From Microlunatus kandeliicorticis (lineage in GTDB: Bacteria; Actinomycetota; Actinomycetes; Propionibacteriales; Propionibacteriaceae), in NCBI RefSeq assembly GCF_014137855.1, contig NZ_JACGWT010000005.1, positions 310,001 through 374,000 on the forward strand: a DNA stretch of 64,000 nucleotides. The letters run 5' to 3'. Position 1 is the first letter of the stretch, and every line of letters begins with the position of its first letter. Positions 16,745-26,597 of this stretch are shown here, one piece after another. The position numbers and the translations under genes are program-made. The notes beneath the pieces are model-generated. The model searched no databases, was not told where the DNA came from, and was given only the letters and a program-made list of their open reading frames with translations.

Positions 16745-16764
16745 CCGCGTTCGTGAGAAATTGT

Positions 16765-18957
16765 TCACCCGGCCACGTCCTCGGGGTCCTGCCCGGACAG
16801 GATCGCGAGCACCGGTTCCCCGTACTTGGCCGCCTTGGCCGACCCCAGCCCGCTGATCCGCAGCAGGTCTCCCGGACCGGTCGGGCGGGCCTCGGCGATG
16901 GCGGTCAGCGTCGCGTCGGTGAAGACGCAGTAGGCCGGCAGCCCCTGACTGGCCGCCTGCTTCTTGCGCCACTGCTTGAGCCGGTCGAGGGTCGCCTCGT
17001 CGTAGGTCGCCGGGCAGTCCTCGTGCCGGCCCAGCTTGCGCTCGGCGGCGTCGTGCAGGGCCCGGCCGCAGCTCCGGCAGGTCGCGGCGAGGGCACTGCT
17101 GCGGCCGCGCCGCTCGCCGCTCGCGCGGGTGCGCGGCTGGCTCGAGCCGCCGGGCCGGATGCCGTCGAGGAACCGGGACGGCTGGCGCTGCCCGCTGCCG
17201 TTGCGGGTCCGCGACCACGAGATCCGCAGGTGGCTGCGGGCCCGGGTGACCCCGACGTAGAGCAACCGCCGCTCCTCCTCGATCTCCTCCGGGCCGGTGG
17301 CCAGCACGAACGGCAGCGACCCCTCCTGGACGCCCACCAGGCAGACCGCGTCCCACTCCAGGCCCTTGGCCGAGTGCAGCGTCGACACGGTGACGCCCTG
17401 GGCCACCGGCGCGTGCTGGGCCTCGGCCCGCCGGTCGAGCTCGGCGGAGACCGCGGCCAGGCCGAGCGGGCTCCCCTCGGGCTGCTGGCGTTCGAGGTCC
17501 TCGGCCACCGAGACCAGGGCGGCCAGCGACTCCCACCGCTCACGCACCGCGCCCGAACCCTCCGGCGGCTTCTCGCTCCAGCCGGCCGCACCCAGCACCG
17601 CCTTGACCCGGTCGACCGCGGACGGCTCGCCCACCGGGTCAGCCGCGTCGCCGCCGGCTCCCCGGTCCTGGCGGGCTTCGTTGCGGAGCAACAGCAACGC
17701 CTGCCGCACCTCGGGCCGCTCGTAGAACCGCTCGGCGCCACGGACCAGGTAGGGCACGCCGCGGTCGGCCAGCGCCTGCTCGAACGCCGGGCTCTGGGCG
17801 TTGACCCGGAACAGCACCGCCATCTCGCGGTACTCGACGCCCTCGGCGTGCCGCGCGGCACACCAGTCCGCGACCGCACCGGCCTCGCTGGCCTCGTCGG
17901 CGGCCTCGGCGAAGACCGGCTCCGGTCCCGGGTCGCGCTGGGCCTGCAGGGTGACCGCACCGAGCACGCCCGGGCCCTTCGTCCCCGGGCCACCCGGCCC
18001 GCCGCGGCGCGCCATCACCTGGTTGGCCACCTTCACCACCTGTGGCGTCGACCGGTAGTCGCGGACGAGACGGATCACCCGGGCACCGGGATGCCGCTTC
18101 GTGAAGCCGGTCAGGAAGGTGCTCTGGGCGCCCGCGAAGGAGTGGATGGTCTGCGCCGGGTCGCCGACGACGCACAGGTCGTCGCTGTCCCCGCGCCAGA
18201 GGTCGAGCAGGGCCTGCTGCAACGGGCTGACGTCCTGGTACTCGTCGACCACCAGGTGGCGGTAGGTCCGCCGCACCTCCTCGGCCACCCGCGGGTGCTC
18301 GGCGATCAAGGAGGCGGTGCACAGCAGGATGTCCTCGAAGTCGATCCGGTCGCGCTCCCGCTTGGTCTTCTCGTAGCCCGCGAAGACCCGCCCGACCGTC
18401 TCCGGGTCGGCCGAGGCCAGCTCGCGACCGCGCGCCGCGGCGATCCGCGGGTAGTCCTCGGGGCTGACGTTGCTGACCTTGGCCCAGCCGATCTCGGTAA
18501 CCAGGTCGCGGAGCGCCGGGGTGTCGGTGCGGACCCGCAGCCGCGACGCCGACTCGGCGACCAGGCTCATCCGGTTCTCCAGCACCCCGGGCAGGTCGCT
18601 GCCGTGCACGCGGGGCCAGAAGTAGGCGGCCTGCCGCAGCGCGGCCGAGTGGAACGTCCGGGCCTGCACCCCGCGGACCCCGAGCCGGCTCAGCCGGCCG
18701 CGCATCTCGCCGGCGGCGCGCTGGGTGAAGGTCACCGCGAGCACGGCGGTCGGGCGGTAGACCCCGGCCGCCACCGCGTAGGCGATCCGGTGGGTGATGG
18801 CCCGGGTCTTGCCGGTGCCGGCGCCGGCGATCACCGCGACCGGACCGCCGAGCGCGGTGGCCACCTCGCGCTGCTCGGGGTCGAGGGCGGCCAGGATCGC
18901 GTCCGGTGTGCGCGGCCCGGGTGCCTCGTCGATCAGCACCACGGTCGCCTGGCTCAT
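16765..18957 (-). CDS. uvrD2: ATP-dependent DNA helicase UvrD2
   Basis: Superfamily 1A 3'-5' DNA helicase of 730 residues. Walker A is in VIAGAGTGKTRAITHR, motif II in HLVVDEYQDVSPLQ, motif IV/V in TVSTLHSAKGLEWDAV and motif VI in LLYVGVTRARSHL. A four-cysteine module follows (CRSCGRALHDAAERK, then HEDCP). It leads to a C-terminal HRDC domain (LKQWRKKQAASQGLPAYCVF ... ISGLGSAKAAKYG). This cysteine-tethered HRDC is the signature of actinobacterial UvrD2. ATG 18957 is chosen over the open frame to 19143 because TAGGCT lies seven bases upstream, giving a leaderless start. The divergent mycoredoxin gene starts 145 bases away. Confidence 0.95.
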   Translation of the reverse strand: MSQATVVLIDEAPGPRTPDAILAALDPEQREVATALGGPVAVIAGAGTGKTRAITHRIAYAVAAGVYRPTAVLAVTFTQRAAGEMRGRLSRLGVRGVQARTFHSAALRQAAYFWPRVHGSDLPGVLENRMSLVAESASRLRVRTDTPALRDLVTEIGWAKVSNVSPEDYPRIAAARGRELASADPETVGRVFAGYEKTKRERDRIDFEDILLCTASLIAEHPRVAEEVRRTYRHLVVDEYQDVSPLQQALLDLWRGDSDDLCVVGDPAQTIHSFAGAQSTFLTGFTKRHPGARVIRLVRDYRSTPQVVKVANQVMARRGGPGGPGTKGPGVLGAVTLQAQRDPGPEPVFAEAADEASEAGAVADWCAARHAEGVEYREMAVLFRVNAQSPAFEQALADRGVPYLVRGAERFYERPEVRQALLLLRNEARQDRGAGGDAADPVGEPSAVDRVKAVLGAAGWSEKPPEGSGAVRERWESLAALVSVAEDLERQQPEGSPLGLAAVSAELDRRAEAQHAPVAQGVTVSTLHSAKGLEWDAVCLVGVQEGSLPFVLATGPEEIEEERRLLYVGVTRARSHLRISWSRTRNGSGQRQPSRFLDGIRPGGSSQPRTRASGERRGRSSALAATCRSCGRALHDAAERKLGRHEDCPATYDEATLDRLKQWRKKQAASQGLPAYCVFTDATLTAIAEARPTGPGDLLRISGLGSAKAAKYGEPVLAILSGQDPEDVAG

Positions 18958-19102
18958 GCGGTCCAGCCTAGGGGCCGGGGCGGACAGCCCGGCGGAACCG
19001 GCACAGGCGAAGCGCCCGGAGGACCGCACCTCCGGAGACGCGGGCGCGGGGTCGACCTCCGTCGGCCGGGAATGCCGGCGGCCACAACCTCGTTCCCCCG
19101 AC

Positions 19103-19366
19103 ATGACCGCGCAGAACCAGGACGCCATCACGATGTACACCACCAGTTGGTGCGGCTACTGCCGCCGGCTCAAGTCGCAGCTGCAGCGCGAGGGCATCGG
19201 CTACGCCGAGGTGGACATCGAGGAGCAGCCGGAGGCGGCCGACGTGGTGACCGCGGTCAACCACGGCAACCGCACCGTGCCGACCCTGGTCTTCGCCGAC
19301 GGCAGCGCGCTGACCAATCCCTCGGTCGCGCAGGTGCGCGGCAGGCTGGACGCGCTCACCCACTGA
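19103..19366 (+). CDS. mrx1: Mycoredoxin-type glutaredoxin
   Basis: Small thiol-disulfide oxidoreductase of 87 residues. The active site is SWCGYCRRLK near residue 15; the cis-Pro turn TVPTLVFADG and the C-terminal helix match the thioredoxin/glutaredoxin fold. The CGYC motif and the position next to uvrD2 correspond to mycoredoxin-1, which removes mycothiol from proteins. The start is ATG 19103 (MTAQNQDAITMYTTSW). Assignment rests on motif and context; a NrdH-type redoxin is less likely. Confidence 0.87.
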   Translation: MTAQNQDAITMYTTSWCGYCRRLKSQLQREGIGYAEVDIEEQPEAADVVTAVNHGNRTVPTLVFADGSALTNPSVAQVRGRLDALTH

Positions 19367-19473
19367 GCCGACCCTCCGGGCCGGCAGGACCCGGACCGGC
19401 GTCACGGACCCGAGGCCGACGCGCGGCGCGAGGTCTCGGCACTGTCCGAGCCCGGTTCTAGGGTGGCCCGGTC

Positions 19474-22400
19474 ATGAGCGTCCACCTGCACCGAGCCCGG
19501 CGTGCCGACCGACTGGTCGACGCGCTGGCCGAGGTGCTCGCCGACCCGCTGGACGACCCGTTCGCCGAGGAGCTCGTGGTCGTCCCCACCCGCGGGGTCG
19601 AGCGGTGGCTGGCCCAGCGGCTGGCCCGGCGGCTCGGACGCACCGGCCCGGACCGCACGGACGGCGTCTGCGCGGGAGTGGGTTTCCGCTCCCCCACCGA
19701 CCTCGTCGCGACCGTCACCGCGGCCGGAGTGGCATCCGGGTCGTCGGGCGGTTCGGCCGGCGACGACCCGTGGCGGCCCCGCCGGCTGGTCTGGCCCGTG
19801 CTCGACGTCCTCAACGAGGGCCTGACCGAGCCCTGGGCCGCCCCGGTCCGGCGCTTCCTGCGCCGCAGCAGCTCGGTCGCCGGGTGCCCCTCGGGCGACG
19901 GGCATCCCGACGGGGCGGGCGGCCGTCGTCTCGCTCTGGCCCGCCACACTGCCGCGCTGTTCGACGACTACGCCGCCAACCGGCCCGCACTGGTGCGGGC
20001 CTGGGCCTCGGGCTCGCCGGCCGAGCCGACCCTCACGCCGGAACTGGCCCTGCCCCCGGAACCGGCGCTGCCCCCCGAGCTGGCCTGGCAGCCCGAGTGC
20101 TGGCGCCGGGTCCGGGCCCGGGTCGGCGCACCCGGACCGGCCGAGCGCCTCCCCGAGCTGTGCAGGCGAGTGCGGGAGGAGCCCGCGCTCGTCGACCTGC
20201 CGGAGCGGCTCTCGGTGTTCGGGCCGACCCGCCTGACCCCCGCGGTCCTCGACGTGCTCACCGCCCTGGCCGTGCACCGCGACGTCCACCTGTGGCTCCC
20301 GCACCCTTCGCCGGCCCTCTGGGCCGCCGTCCGTGAGGTCTCCGACGGTTTCGACGGCCCGCGCCGCGGCGACCCGACCGCCGCGGTCCCCCGGCACCGG
20401 TTGCTCGCCTATCTGGGACGCGACGTCCGCGAGCTCCAGCTGCGGCTGGGTGGTCTGGAAGCGGCCACCGACCATGATCACGACCGTGATGATCATGCAC
20501 TCGACGATCACGGCCGGGATGATCGTGCAGTCGATGATCACGGCCGGAATGATCATGTTGCGACCACCCTGCTCGCCCGGCTGCAGTCCGACATCGCCGC
20601 GGACCACGGGCTGACCCCGACCCGCACCCCGCTGGTGCTCGATCCGGAGGACCACAGCGTCGGGGTGCACGCCTGCCACGGTCCGGACCGGCAGGTCGAG
20701 GTGCTCCGCGAGCTGCTGCTCGGCCGGCTGGCCGACGACCCGACCCTCGAGCCCCGCGACATCGTGGTGATGTGCCCGGACATCGAGACCTTCGCGCCCC
20801 TGATCTCCGCGGCCTTCGGGATCGAGACCGAGGAGCTCGACTCCGACGGGACGACCAGCGAGGCCGGCCCCCGGTGGCACCCCGGTCACCGGCTCCGGGT
20901 GCGGCTGGCCGACCGCTCGCTGCGCCGGCTCAACCCGATGCTCGCGGTGCTCGGCCGGGTGTTCGAGCTGGCCGAGGACCGCGTCGACGCCTCGACGGTG
21001 CTCGACCTGTGCGCGAGCCCGCCGGTCGCCGCCCGGTTCGGGTTCACCGACGAGCAGCTGCAGCGGCTGCGCGACCTGGTGATCGCCTCGGGGGTGCGCT
21101 GGGGTCTCGACGCCGCCGACCGCGACCGGTTCGGGCTCGGGCAGTTCGGGCAGAACACCTGGCGGGCCGGGCTCGACCGGCTGCTGCTCGGGGTGGCGAT
21201 GGACGAGGAGGGCCAGCACTTCCTCGGCACCACGCTGCCGCTCGACGACGTGGACTCCGGGGACGTGGTCGCGCTCGGGCAGCTGGCCGAGGTGGTCGAC
21301 CGGCTCCGCGACCTGCTCGCCCGGCTCGAGGGCCGCCGGCCCGTCGGCGGCTGGCTCGAGCTCTGCCGCGACGTCCTGGACCTGCTCTGCCTGGCCCCGC
21401 CCTGGGAGTCCTGGCAGGCCGCCCAGGCCTACGGCGAGCTGGCTCGGCTGGCCGAGACCGCCCCGGCCGACGGCGCGGGAGCCCAGCTCACCCGCGCCGA
21501 GGCCCGGGTGCTGCTCGCCGACGTCTTCGGTGGACGTCCGACCCGCAGCAACTTCCGCACCGGCACCCTGACCGTCTGCACCATGCTGCCGATGCGGTCG
21601 GTCCCGCACCGGGTGGTGTGCCTGCTCGGGGTCGACGACGGCGTCTTCCCCCGCGCGGGCGGGACCGACGGCGACGACCTGCTCGCCCTGGACCCGTGGG
21701 TCGGCGACCGGGACGGCCGCAGCGAGGACCGGCAGCTGATGCTCGACGCGATCACCGCCGCCGAGGAGCAGCTGCTCGTCGTCTACTCCGGCGCGGATCC
21801 GCGCACCAACGCCGTCCGGCCGCCCTCGGTCCCGGTCGGCGAGCTGCTCGACGTGCTCGACCTGACCGCCCGCACCGTCGACGGTGACCCGGCCCGCGCC
21901 CAGGTGCTGCACCGGCACCCGCTCCAGCCGTTCGACCCGGCCGACTTCGCCACCGCCGGCGACGGGCCGGTCAGCTTCGACCGCGCCGCGCTCGACGGGG
22001 CGCTCGCGCTCACCCGAGCCGCCACACCCCGAGCAGTCACCTCCGGGTCGTCCTCCCTCCGGAGCGCGGCCACCGACCCCTGGCCGCTCCCCGAGGTGGT
22101 CGAGCTGGACGACCTCGTCCGGTTCCTGCAGCACCCGCCGCGCGCCTACCTGCGCGCCCGGGCCGGACTGTCGACCTGGAGCGCCAGCCCGCCCGCCGAG
22201 GAGATCCCGGTCGAGCTCGACGCGCTCGAGCGCTGGGGTGTCGGTGACCGGTTGCTCGCCCTCCACCTGCGCGGGACCGCCCTCGACACCCTGGCTGCGG
22301 CCGAGTGGCGCCGCGGCACCCTGCCGCCGCGCGCGCTCGGTGCCCAGGTCATCACCCCGGTGACCGAGTCGGTGCACCGGGTGGCTGCGGTCGCCGATCC

Positions 22401-23016
22401 CCACCTGACCGGCGAACGCCGCCAGCACGACCTCCAGCTCGACCTGCCGGAGTCCGGTCTCCGGTCGGGCGGCCGGGTGCTCACCGGGACGGTCAGCACC
22501 GTGGCTTCTGCGTTCGGTCCGCAGCTGGTCGACGTCAGTTTCTCCAAGCTCGGGCCGAAACCCCGGCTGGCCGCCTGGGTGCGGCTGCTGGCCCTCACCG
22601 CGGCCGAACCCGAGCTCGGCTGGCGAGCCGTCGTGGTCGGCGCCGACGACGTCACCCGCCTCGGGCCGGTGCCTCCGATGGTCGCGATGCGGGTGCTCGG
22701 CGACCTCGTCGACCTGTGGGCGACCGGCCTGGCCGAGCCGCTGCCGCTGCCGCTGCGGACGTCCGCCGAGTACGCCGCGCACCGCGAGCGTGACCGCCCG
22801 GTCGAGCACGTGGTCGGGAAGCTCCGCAGGACCTGGGAGCGCGATGCCGACGAGGCGTTCGCCCTCTGCTTCGGCTCCGGGGTGACGCTCGAGCGACTGC
22901 TCGAGCTGCCCGCTCACCCCGAGGAGGCCCGGAACGGTCGGAGCGAGCCGAGCCGACTGGGCACGCTCGCGCTCCGGGTGTGGGCGCCGCTGCTGCGCGG
23001 GGAGGGTCAACCGTGA
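19474..23016 (+). CDS. recC: RecBCD subunit RecC (exodeoxyribonuclease V gamma)
   Basis: RecC holds the RecBCD complex together and recognises Chi. The 1,180-residue product starts MSVHLHRARRADRLVDALAE and continues with ELVVVPTRGVERWLAQRLA and EDRQLMLDAITAAEEQLLVVYSG. As expected for RecC, it is helicase-like but has no intact Walker A motif. An unusual His/Asp-rich tandem repeat lies near residues 333-365 (20470-20560). It is the first gene of recC-recB-recD, whose stop/start codons overlap (GTGA). TAGGGT at 19459-19464 is a candidate -10. Confidence 0.93.
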   Translation: MSVHLHRARRADRLVDALAEVLADPLDDPFAEELVVVPTRGVERWLAQRLARRLGRTGPDRTDGVCAGVGFRSPTDLVATVTAAGVASGSSGGSAGDDPWRPRRLVWPVLDVLNEGLTEPWAAPVRRFLRRSSSVAGCPSGDGHPDGAGGRRLALARHTAALFDDYAANRPALVRAWASGSPAEPTLTPELALPPEPALPPELAWQPECWRRVRARVGAPGPAERLPELCRRVREEPALVDLPERLSVFGPTRLTPAVLDVLTALAVHRDVHLWLPHPSPALWAAVREVSDGFDGPRRGDPTAAVPRHRLLAYLGRDVRELQLRLGGLEAATDHDHDRDDHALDDHGRDDRAVDDHGRNDHVATTLLARLQSDIAADHGLTPTRTPLVLDPEDHSVGVHACHGPDRQVEVLRELLLGRLADDPTLEPRDIVVMCPDIETFAPLISAAFGIETEELDSDGTTSEAGPRWHPGHRLRVRLADRSLRRLNPMLAVLGRVFELAEDRVDASTVLDLCASPPVAARFGFTDEQLQRLRDLVIASGVRWGLDAADRDRFGLGQFGQNTWRAGLDRLLLGVAMDEEGQHFLGTTLPLDDVDSGDVVALGQLAEVVDRLRDLLARLEGRRPVGGWLELCRDVLDLLCLAPPWESWQAAQAYGELARLAETAPADGAGAQLTRAEARVLLADVFGGRPTRSNFRTGTLTVCTMLPMRSVPHRVVCLLGVDDGVFPRAGGTDGDDLLALDPWVGDRDGRSEDRQLMLDAITAAEEQLLVVYSGADPRTNAVRPPSVPVGELLDVLDLTARTVDGDPARAQVLHRHPLQPFDPADFATAGDGPVSFDRAALDGALALTRAATPRAVTSGSSSLRSAATDPWPLPEVVELDDLVRFLQHPPRAYLRARAGLSTWSASPPAEEIPVELDALERWGVGDRLLALHLRGTALDTLAAAEWRRGTLPPRALGAQVITPVTESVHRVAAVADPHLTGERRQHDLQLDLPESGLRSGGRVLTGTVSTVASAFGPQLVDVSFSKLGPKPRLAAWVRLLALTAAEPELGWRAVVVGADDVTRLGPVPPMVAMRVLGDLVDLWATGLAEPLPLPLRTSAEYAAHRERDRPVEHVVGKLRRTWERDADEAFALCFGSGVTLERLLELPAHPEEARNGRSEPSRLGTLALRVWAPLLRGEGQP
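20474..20559 (+). repeat. Tandem GATGATCA-rich repeat inside recC
   Basis: A roughly 33-base unit rich in the palindrome TGATCA is repeated about 2.5 times with few changes. It encodes His/Asp-rich units (DDHALDDHGRD, DRAVDDHGRND). The frame is preserved. It interrupts an otherwise ordinary RecC N-terminal region and looks like a recent in-frame expansion. Confidence 0.7.
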
Positions 23017-26000
23017 GCACCACGACCCGGTCGTCCGCCGGTCGGACGGACGAGGCGACCCGGACCGCGTTCGACCCGGCCGGCCCGCTCCCCACCGGCA
23101 CCACCGTGCTCGAGGCCAGCGCCGGCACCGGCAAGACCTGGACCATCGCCGCGCTGGCGACCCGCTTCGTCGCCGAGGGCCGGGTCACCCTGTCCGAGAT
23201 CATGCTGGTCACGTTCGGGCGGATGGCCACCGACGAGCTGCGGCAGCGGGTCCGGGAGCGGTTGGCCGGCACCGAACGCGCCCTCGCCGCCGTGTTGCTC
23301 GACGACGGCAGCGACACCGACGGCGGTGGCGGTCCGAGCGGGCCCGACGCCGACGACCCGGTGGTGCGGCTGCTCGCCGACGGTCCGCGCGAGGCGGTGG
23401 CCGCCCGGCACGCCCGGCTGCGCGCCGCGCTGGCCGACTTCGACGCCGCGACCATCGCGACCACCCACGAGTTCTGCCAGACCATGCTGGCCGGCCTCGG
23501 GGTGCTCGGCGACGCCGACGCCGACGCGGTGTTCGTCGAGACGCTCACCGACCTGACCCGCCAGGTCACCGCCGAGGTCTACCTGCGCCGGTTCGCCGCG
23601 GGCGGTCGGCCGCCGTTCACGCTCGAGGAGGCCCAGAAGCTCGCCGCCGCGGTGGTGGCGGGCGGCACCGCGCGGCTGGTCCCGGAGCCCGGGCCGACCC
23701 CGGGCGGCGCGGGACCCGACCTCACCGACGCCGGCCAGCGGGTCGCGTTCGCCCGCGAGGTCCGCGAGGAGGTGACGCGCCGCAAGCAGCGCGGCCGGAT
23801 CTACGGCTACGACGACATGCTCACCCGATTGCAGGCCTGCCTGGCCGACCCCGACTCCGGCGAGCGCGCGGCGGCCCGGCTGCGCGACCGGTTCGGGCTC
23901 GTGCTGGTCGACGAGTTCCAGGACACCGACCCGATCCAGTGGGACATCCTGCGGCGGGCCTTCCACGGGCACGTGACCCTGGTGCTGATCGGCGACCCCA
24001 AGCAGGCGATCTACGCCTTCCGCGGCGCGGACGTCTACTCCTACCTCGACGCGGTCGGCCAGGCCGACACCGTGGCGACGCTCGACACCAACTGGCGCAG
24101 CGACGCGCCCCTGCTCGCCGCGCTCGACGAGCTCACCGGCGGCGCCGCGCTCGGGGACGAGCGGATCGTCGTGCGCCCGGTGGAGGCGGGCCGACCGGAT
24201 CCCCGGATCCGCCGGACACCCGGCACGGGAGAGGCGACGGGTGCCCACGAGGCGCCGGTACGGATCCGGGTCCGCGAGCAGTCCCCCACCGAACAGGACA
24301 AGCCGCCGATCAGCCAGCTGCGGCGCGAGGTGGCCGCCGACCTGGCCGCCGACGTGGTCGCGCTGCTCGACCAGGGGGTCGAGATCCTGGACGACGACCG
24401 GCGCTGGCGTCGCCTGGGTCCGGGCGACATCGCCGTCCTGGTCCGCTACAACAAGCAGCTCGAACCGATCCGGACCGCCCTGGCCGGGCTGGGCGTACCC
24501 GCCGTGGTGCGCGGCGCGGGCAGCGTCTTCGACTCCGACGCGGCCGTGGACTGGACGCGCCTGCTCACCGCCTGCGAGAACCCCCGCCAGCCGTCGATCC
24601 GGGCGGTCGCGCTGACCGCCTTCGTCGGCTGGGACCTGGCCGACCTCGCCGCGGCCGACGAGGACGCCGTGACCCGGCTCACCACACTGGTCCGGCGCTG
24701 GGCCCGCATCCTGACCCGGCAGGGTGTCGCGGCGATGCTCGCCGCGATCACCGAGGAGACCGGCCTGGCCGGCCGGATCCTCGCCGAGCCGGACGGCGAG
24801 CGCCGGCTGACCGACCTGCGGCACGTCGGCGAGAGCCTGCACGCGGCGATGACCGGCGGTCAGCTCGGCACCGGGGCGCTGCTGGCCTGGCTCGCCGAGC
24901 GGGTCGAGGAGGCCCGGCGGGCGGGGACCGACGAGCTCAGCCGCCGGCTGGAGACCGACACGGCGGCCGTCCAGATCCTCACCATCCACCGGAGCAAGGG
25001 GCTGGAGTTCCCGGTGGTCTACCTGCCCGAGGCCTCGGACCGCTGGGTGCCCGACGAGGACGGGCAGGTGCTCCGGCTGCACGACGACGACGCCCCCGGC
25101 GCCGGCGGTTCGGACGACGGTCGGTCGGCGACCGGTCTGCGCAGCGGGACCGCGCTCGACGTGGGCGGCCGGAACGCCCCGGGCCGGCGCGACCGGCTCT
25201 CCCGGTACTGGCGGGAGGACGCCGGCGAGGACCTCCGGCTGTACTACGTCGCACTGACCCGGGCCCGCAGCCTGGTGGTCACCTGGTGGTTGCCGTCGCA
25301 CAACACCGCGACCTCCGCGCTGCAGCGGTTCTGGGCCCGGTCGCGCGTCCCCGGCGCCGCCGCCGTCCCCGAGGCGCGGTACCCGGCCGCGGGCACCCCG
25401 GCCGGGCTGCGGGCGTTCGACCCGGCCCTGATCGCGGTGGAGACCGTGCCAGCACCCGGGACCCGGGCACCCGCGACCTGGGACCGCCCCGCCCCGGTGC
25501 ACACCGACCTCGACGTCCGCCGGTTCGACCGCCCGCTCGACCTCGCCTGGCGTCGGACCTCCTACTCGGCGTTGACCGGGGCCGTCCACGGCGTCGTCGT
25601 GGCCGCCGCGGTCGGTGGCGGCGTCGGGAGCGAGCCCGACGGCGGCAAGGAGGACGACGAGTCGCCGGTGGCCGAGACCCTGTCCCAGACCCTTGCGCCG
25701 ACGGTGACCCCGACGGTCGGCGGGAGCGGGCCGGCGGCGTCGACGTCGGCGATGGTGTCCCCGATGACTGACCTGCCGATGGGCACCCAGTTCGGCACCG
25801 CCGTGCACGCCGTGCTCGAGGCGGTGGACCCGGCGGCCAGCCAAGCCGCCGACCGGCTGGTGGGTGACCTGACCGCGGCCGCCGCGGTCGAGCTGGCCCG
25901 CGGCCCCTCGGGCGAGCTCACCGCCGGCACGCTCGGCCCCGCCCTCGCGCCCGCCCTGCTCACCCCGCTCGGCCCGCTGGCCGGTGACCGCCGACTGGTC

Positions 26001-26597
26001 GACCTGCCCGCCACCGACCGGTTGGCCGAGCTGACCTTCGAGCTGCCGCTGGCCGGCGGCGACACCCCGCACGGCACCGTCCGACTGGGAGACCTGGTGC
26101 CGCTGCTCGAACGACACCTCGGGCCCGACGACCTGCTGCACCGCTACCCCGACCGGCTCCGGTTGCCGCTGCTCGCCGACCAGCCGTTGCGCGGCTACCT
26201 GACCGGCAGCATCGACGCGGTCCTCCGGGTCACCGACGGCGGCGTCACCCGCTATCTGGTGGCCGACTACAAGACCAACTGGCTCGGCGATCCCGACGTG
26301 CGGCCGCTACCGGTCGACCACTACGCGCCGACGGCGATGGCCGAGGCGATGATCGGGGCCGACTACCCGCTGCAGGCCCTGCTCTATGCGGTCGCGCTGC
26401 ACCGCTACCTGCGCTGGCGGCACCGCGGGTACGAACCCGCGGCGCAGCTCGGCGGCGTGCTGTACCTGTTCCTCCGCGGGATGGCCGGGCCGGACACACC
26501 GCGGGCCTCGGGCCAGGCGCCGTACGGGGTGTTCAGCTGGCGGCCGCCGGCCGCGCTGGTCACCGAGCTGTCCGATTTGTTGGACGGCCGGTCGTGA
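23013..26597 (+). CDS. recB: RecBCD subunit RecB (helicase and nuclease)
   Basis: Helicase-nuclease of 1,194 residues. Walker A is in LEASAGTGKTWTIAALA (about residue 33), motif II in LVLVDEFQDTDPIQWDIL, motif V in ILTIHRSKGLEFPVVYLP and motif VI in LRLYYVALTRARSLV. The C-terminal RecB nuclease has GSIDAVLRV and YLVADYKTNWLG near residue 1085, the D...DxK catalytic set, followed by YPLQALLYAVALHRYL. The start is GTG 23013 with GGAGG eight bases upstream, overlapping the recC stop. A Gly/Ser/Thr-rich linker lies between the motor and the nuclease. Confidence 0.95.
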   Translation: MSTTTRSSAGRTDEATRTAFDPAGPLPTGTTVLEASAGTGKTWTIAALATRFVAEGRVTLSEIMLVTFGRMATDELRQRVRERLAGTERALAAVLLDDGSDTDGGGGPSGPDADDPVVRLLADGPREAVAARHARLRAALADFDAATIATTHEFCQTMLAGLGVLGDADADAVFVETLTDLTRQVTAEVYLRRFAAGGRPPFTLEEAQKLAAAVVAGGTARLVPEPGPTPGGAGPDLTDAGQRVAFAREVREEVTRRKQRGRIYGYDDMLTRLQACLADPDSGERAAARLRDRFGLVLVDEFQDTDPIQWDILRRAFHGHVTLVLIGDPKQAIYAFRGADVYSYLDAVGQADTVATLDTNWRSDAPLLAALDELTGGAALGDERIVVRPVEAGRPDPRIRRTPGTGEATGAHEAPVRIRVREQSPTEQDKPPISQLRREVAADLAADVVALLDQGVEILDDDRRWRRLGPGDIAVLVRYNKQLEPIRTALAGLGVPAVVRGAGSVFDSDAAVDWTRLLTACENPRQPSIRAVALTAFVGWDLADLAAADEDAVTRLTTLVRRWARILTRQGVAAMLAAITEETGLAGRILAEPDGERRLTDLRHVGESLHAAMTGGQLGTGALLAWLAERVEEARRAGTDELSRRLETDTAAVQILTIHRSKGLEFPVVYLPEASDRWVPDEDGQVLRLHDDDAPGAGGSDDGRSATGLRSGTALDVGGRNAPGRRDRLSRYWREDAGEDLRLYYVALTRARSLVVTWWLPSHNTATSALQRFWARSRVPGAAAVPEARYPAAGTPAGLRAFDPALIAVETVPAPGTRAPATWDRPAPVHTDLDVRRFDRPLDLAWRRTSYSALTGAVHGVVVAAAVGGGVGSEPDGGKEDDESPVAETLSQTLAPTVTPTVGGSGPAASTSAMVSPMTDLPMGTQFGTAVHAVLEAVDPAASQAADRLVGDLTAAAAVELARGPSGELTAGTLGPALAPALLTPLGPLAGDRRLVDLPATDRLAELTFELPLAGGDTPHGTVRLGDLVPLLERHLGPDDLLHRYPDRLRLPLLADQPLRGYLTGSIDAVLRVTDGGVTRYLVADYKTNWLGDPDVRPLPVDHYAPTAMAEAMIGADYPLQALLYAVALHRYLRWRHRGYEPAAQLGGVLYLFLRGMAGPDTPRASGQAPYGVFSWRPPAALVTELSDLLDGRS

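Noticed and set aside
19402-23010. 1,202-residue open frame opposite recC
   Set aside because: A shadow of the high-GC codon pattern of recC. Its composition is His/Gln/Arg/Gly rich without motifs, while the recC strand encodes a recognisable protein.
23007-26141. 1,044-residue open frame opposite recB
   Set aside because: An antisense shadow of recB; no domain, and the sense strand has all the helicase and nuclease motifs.
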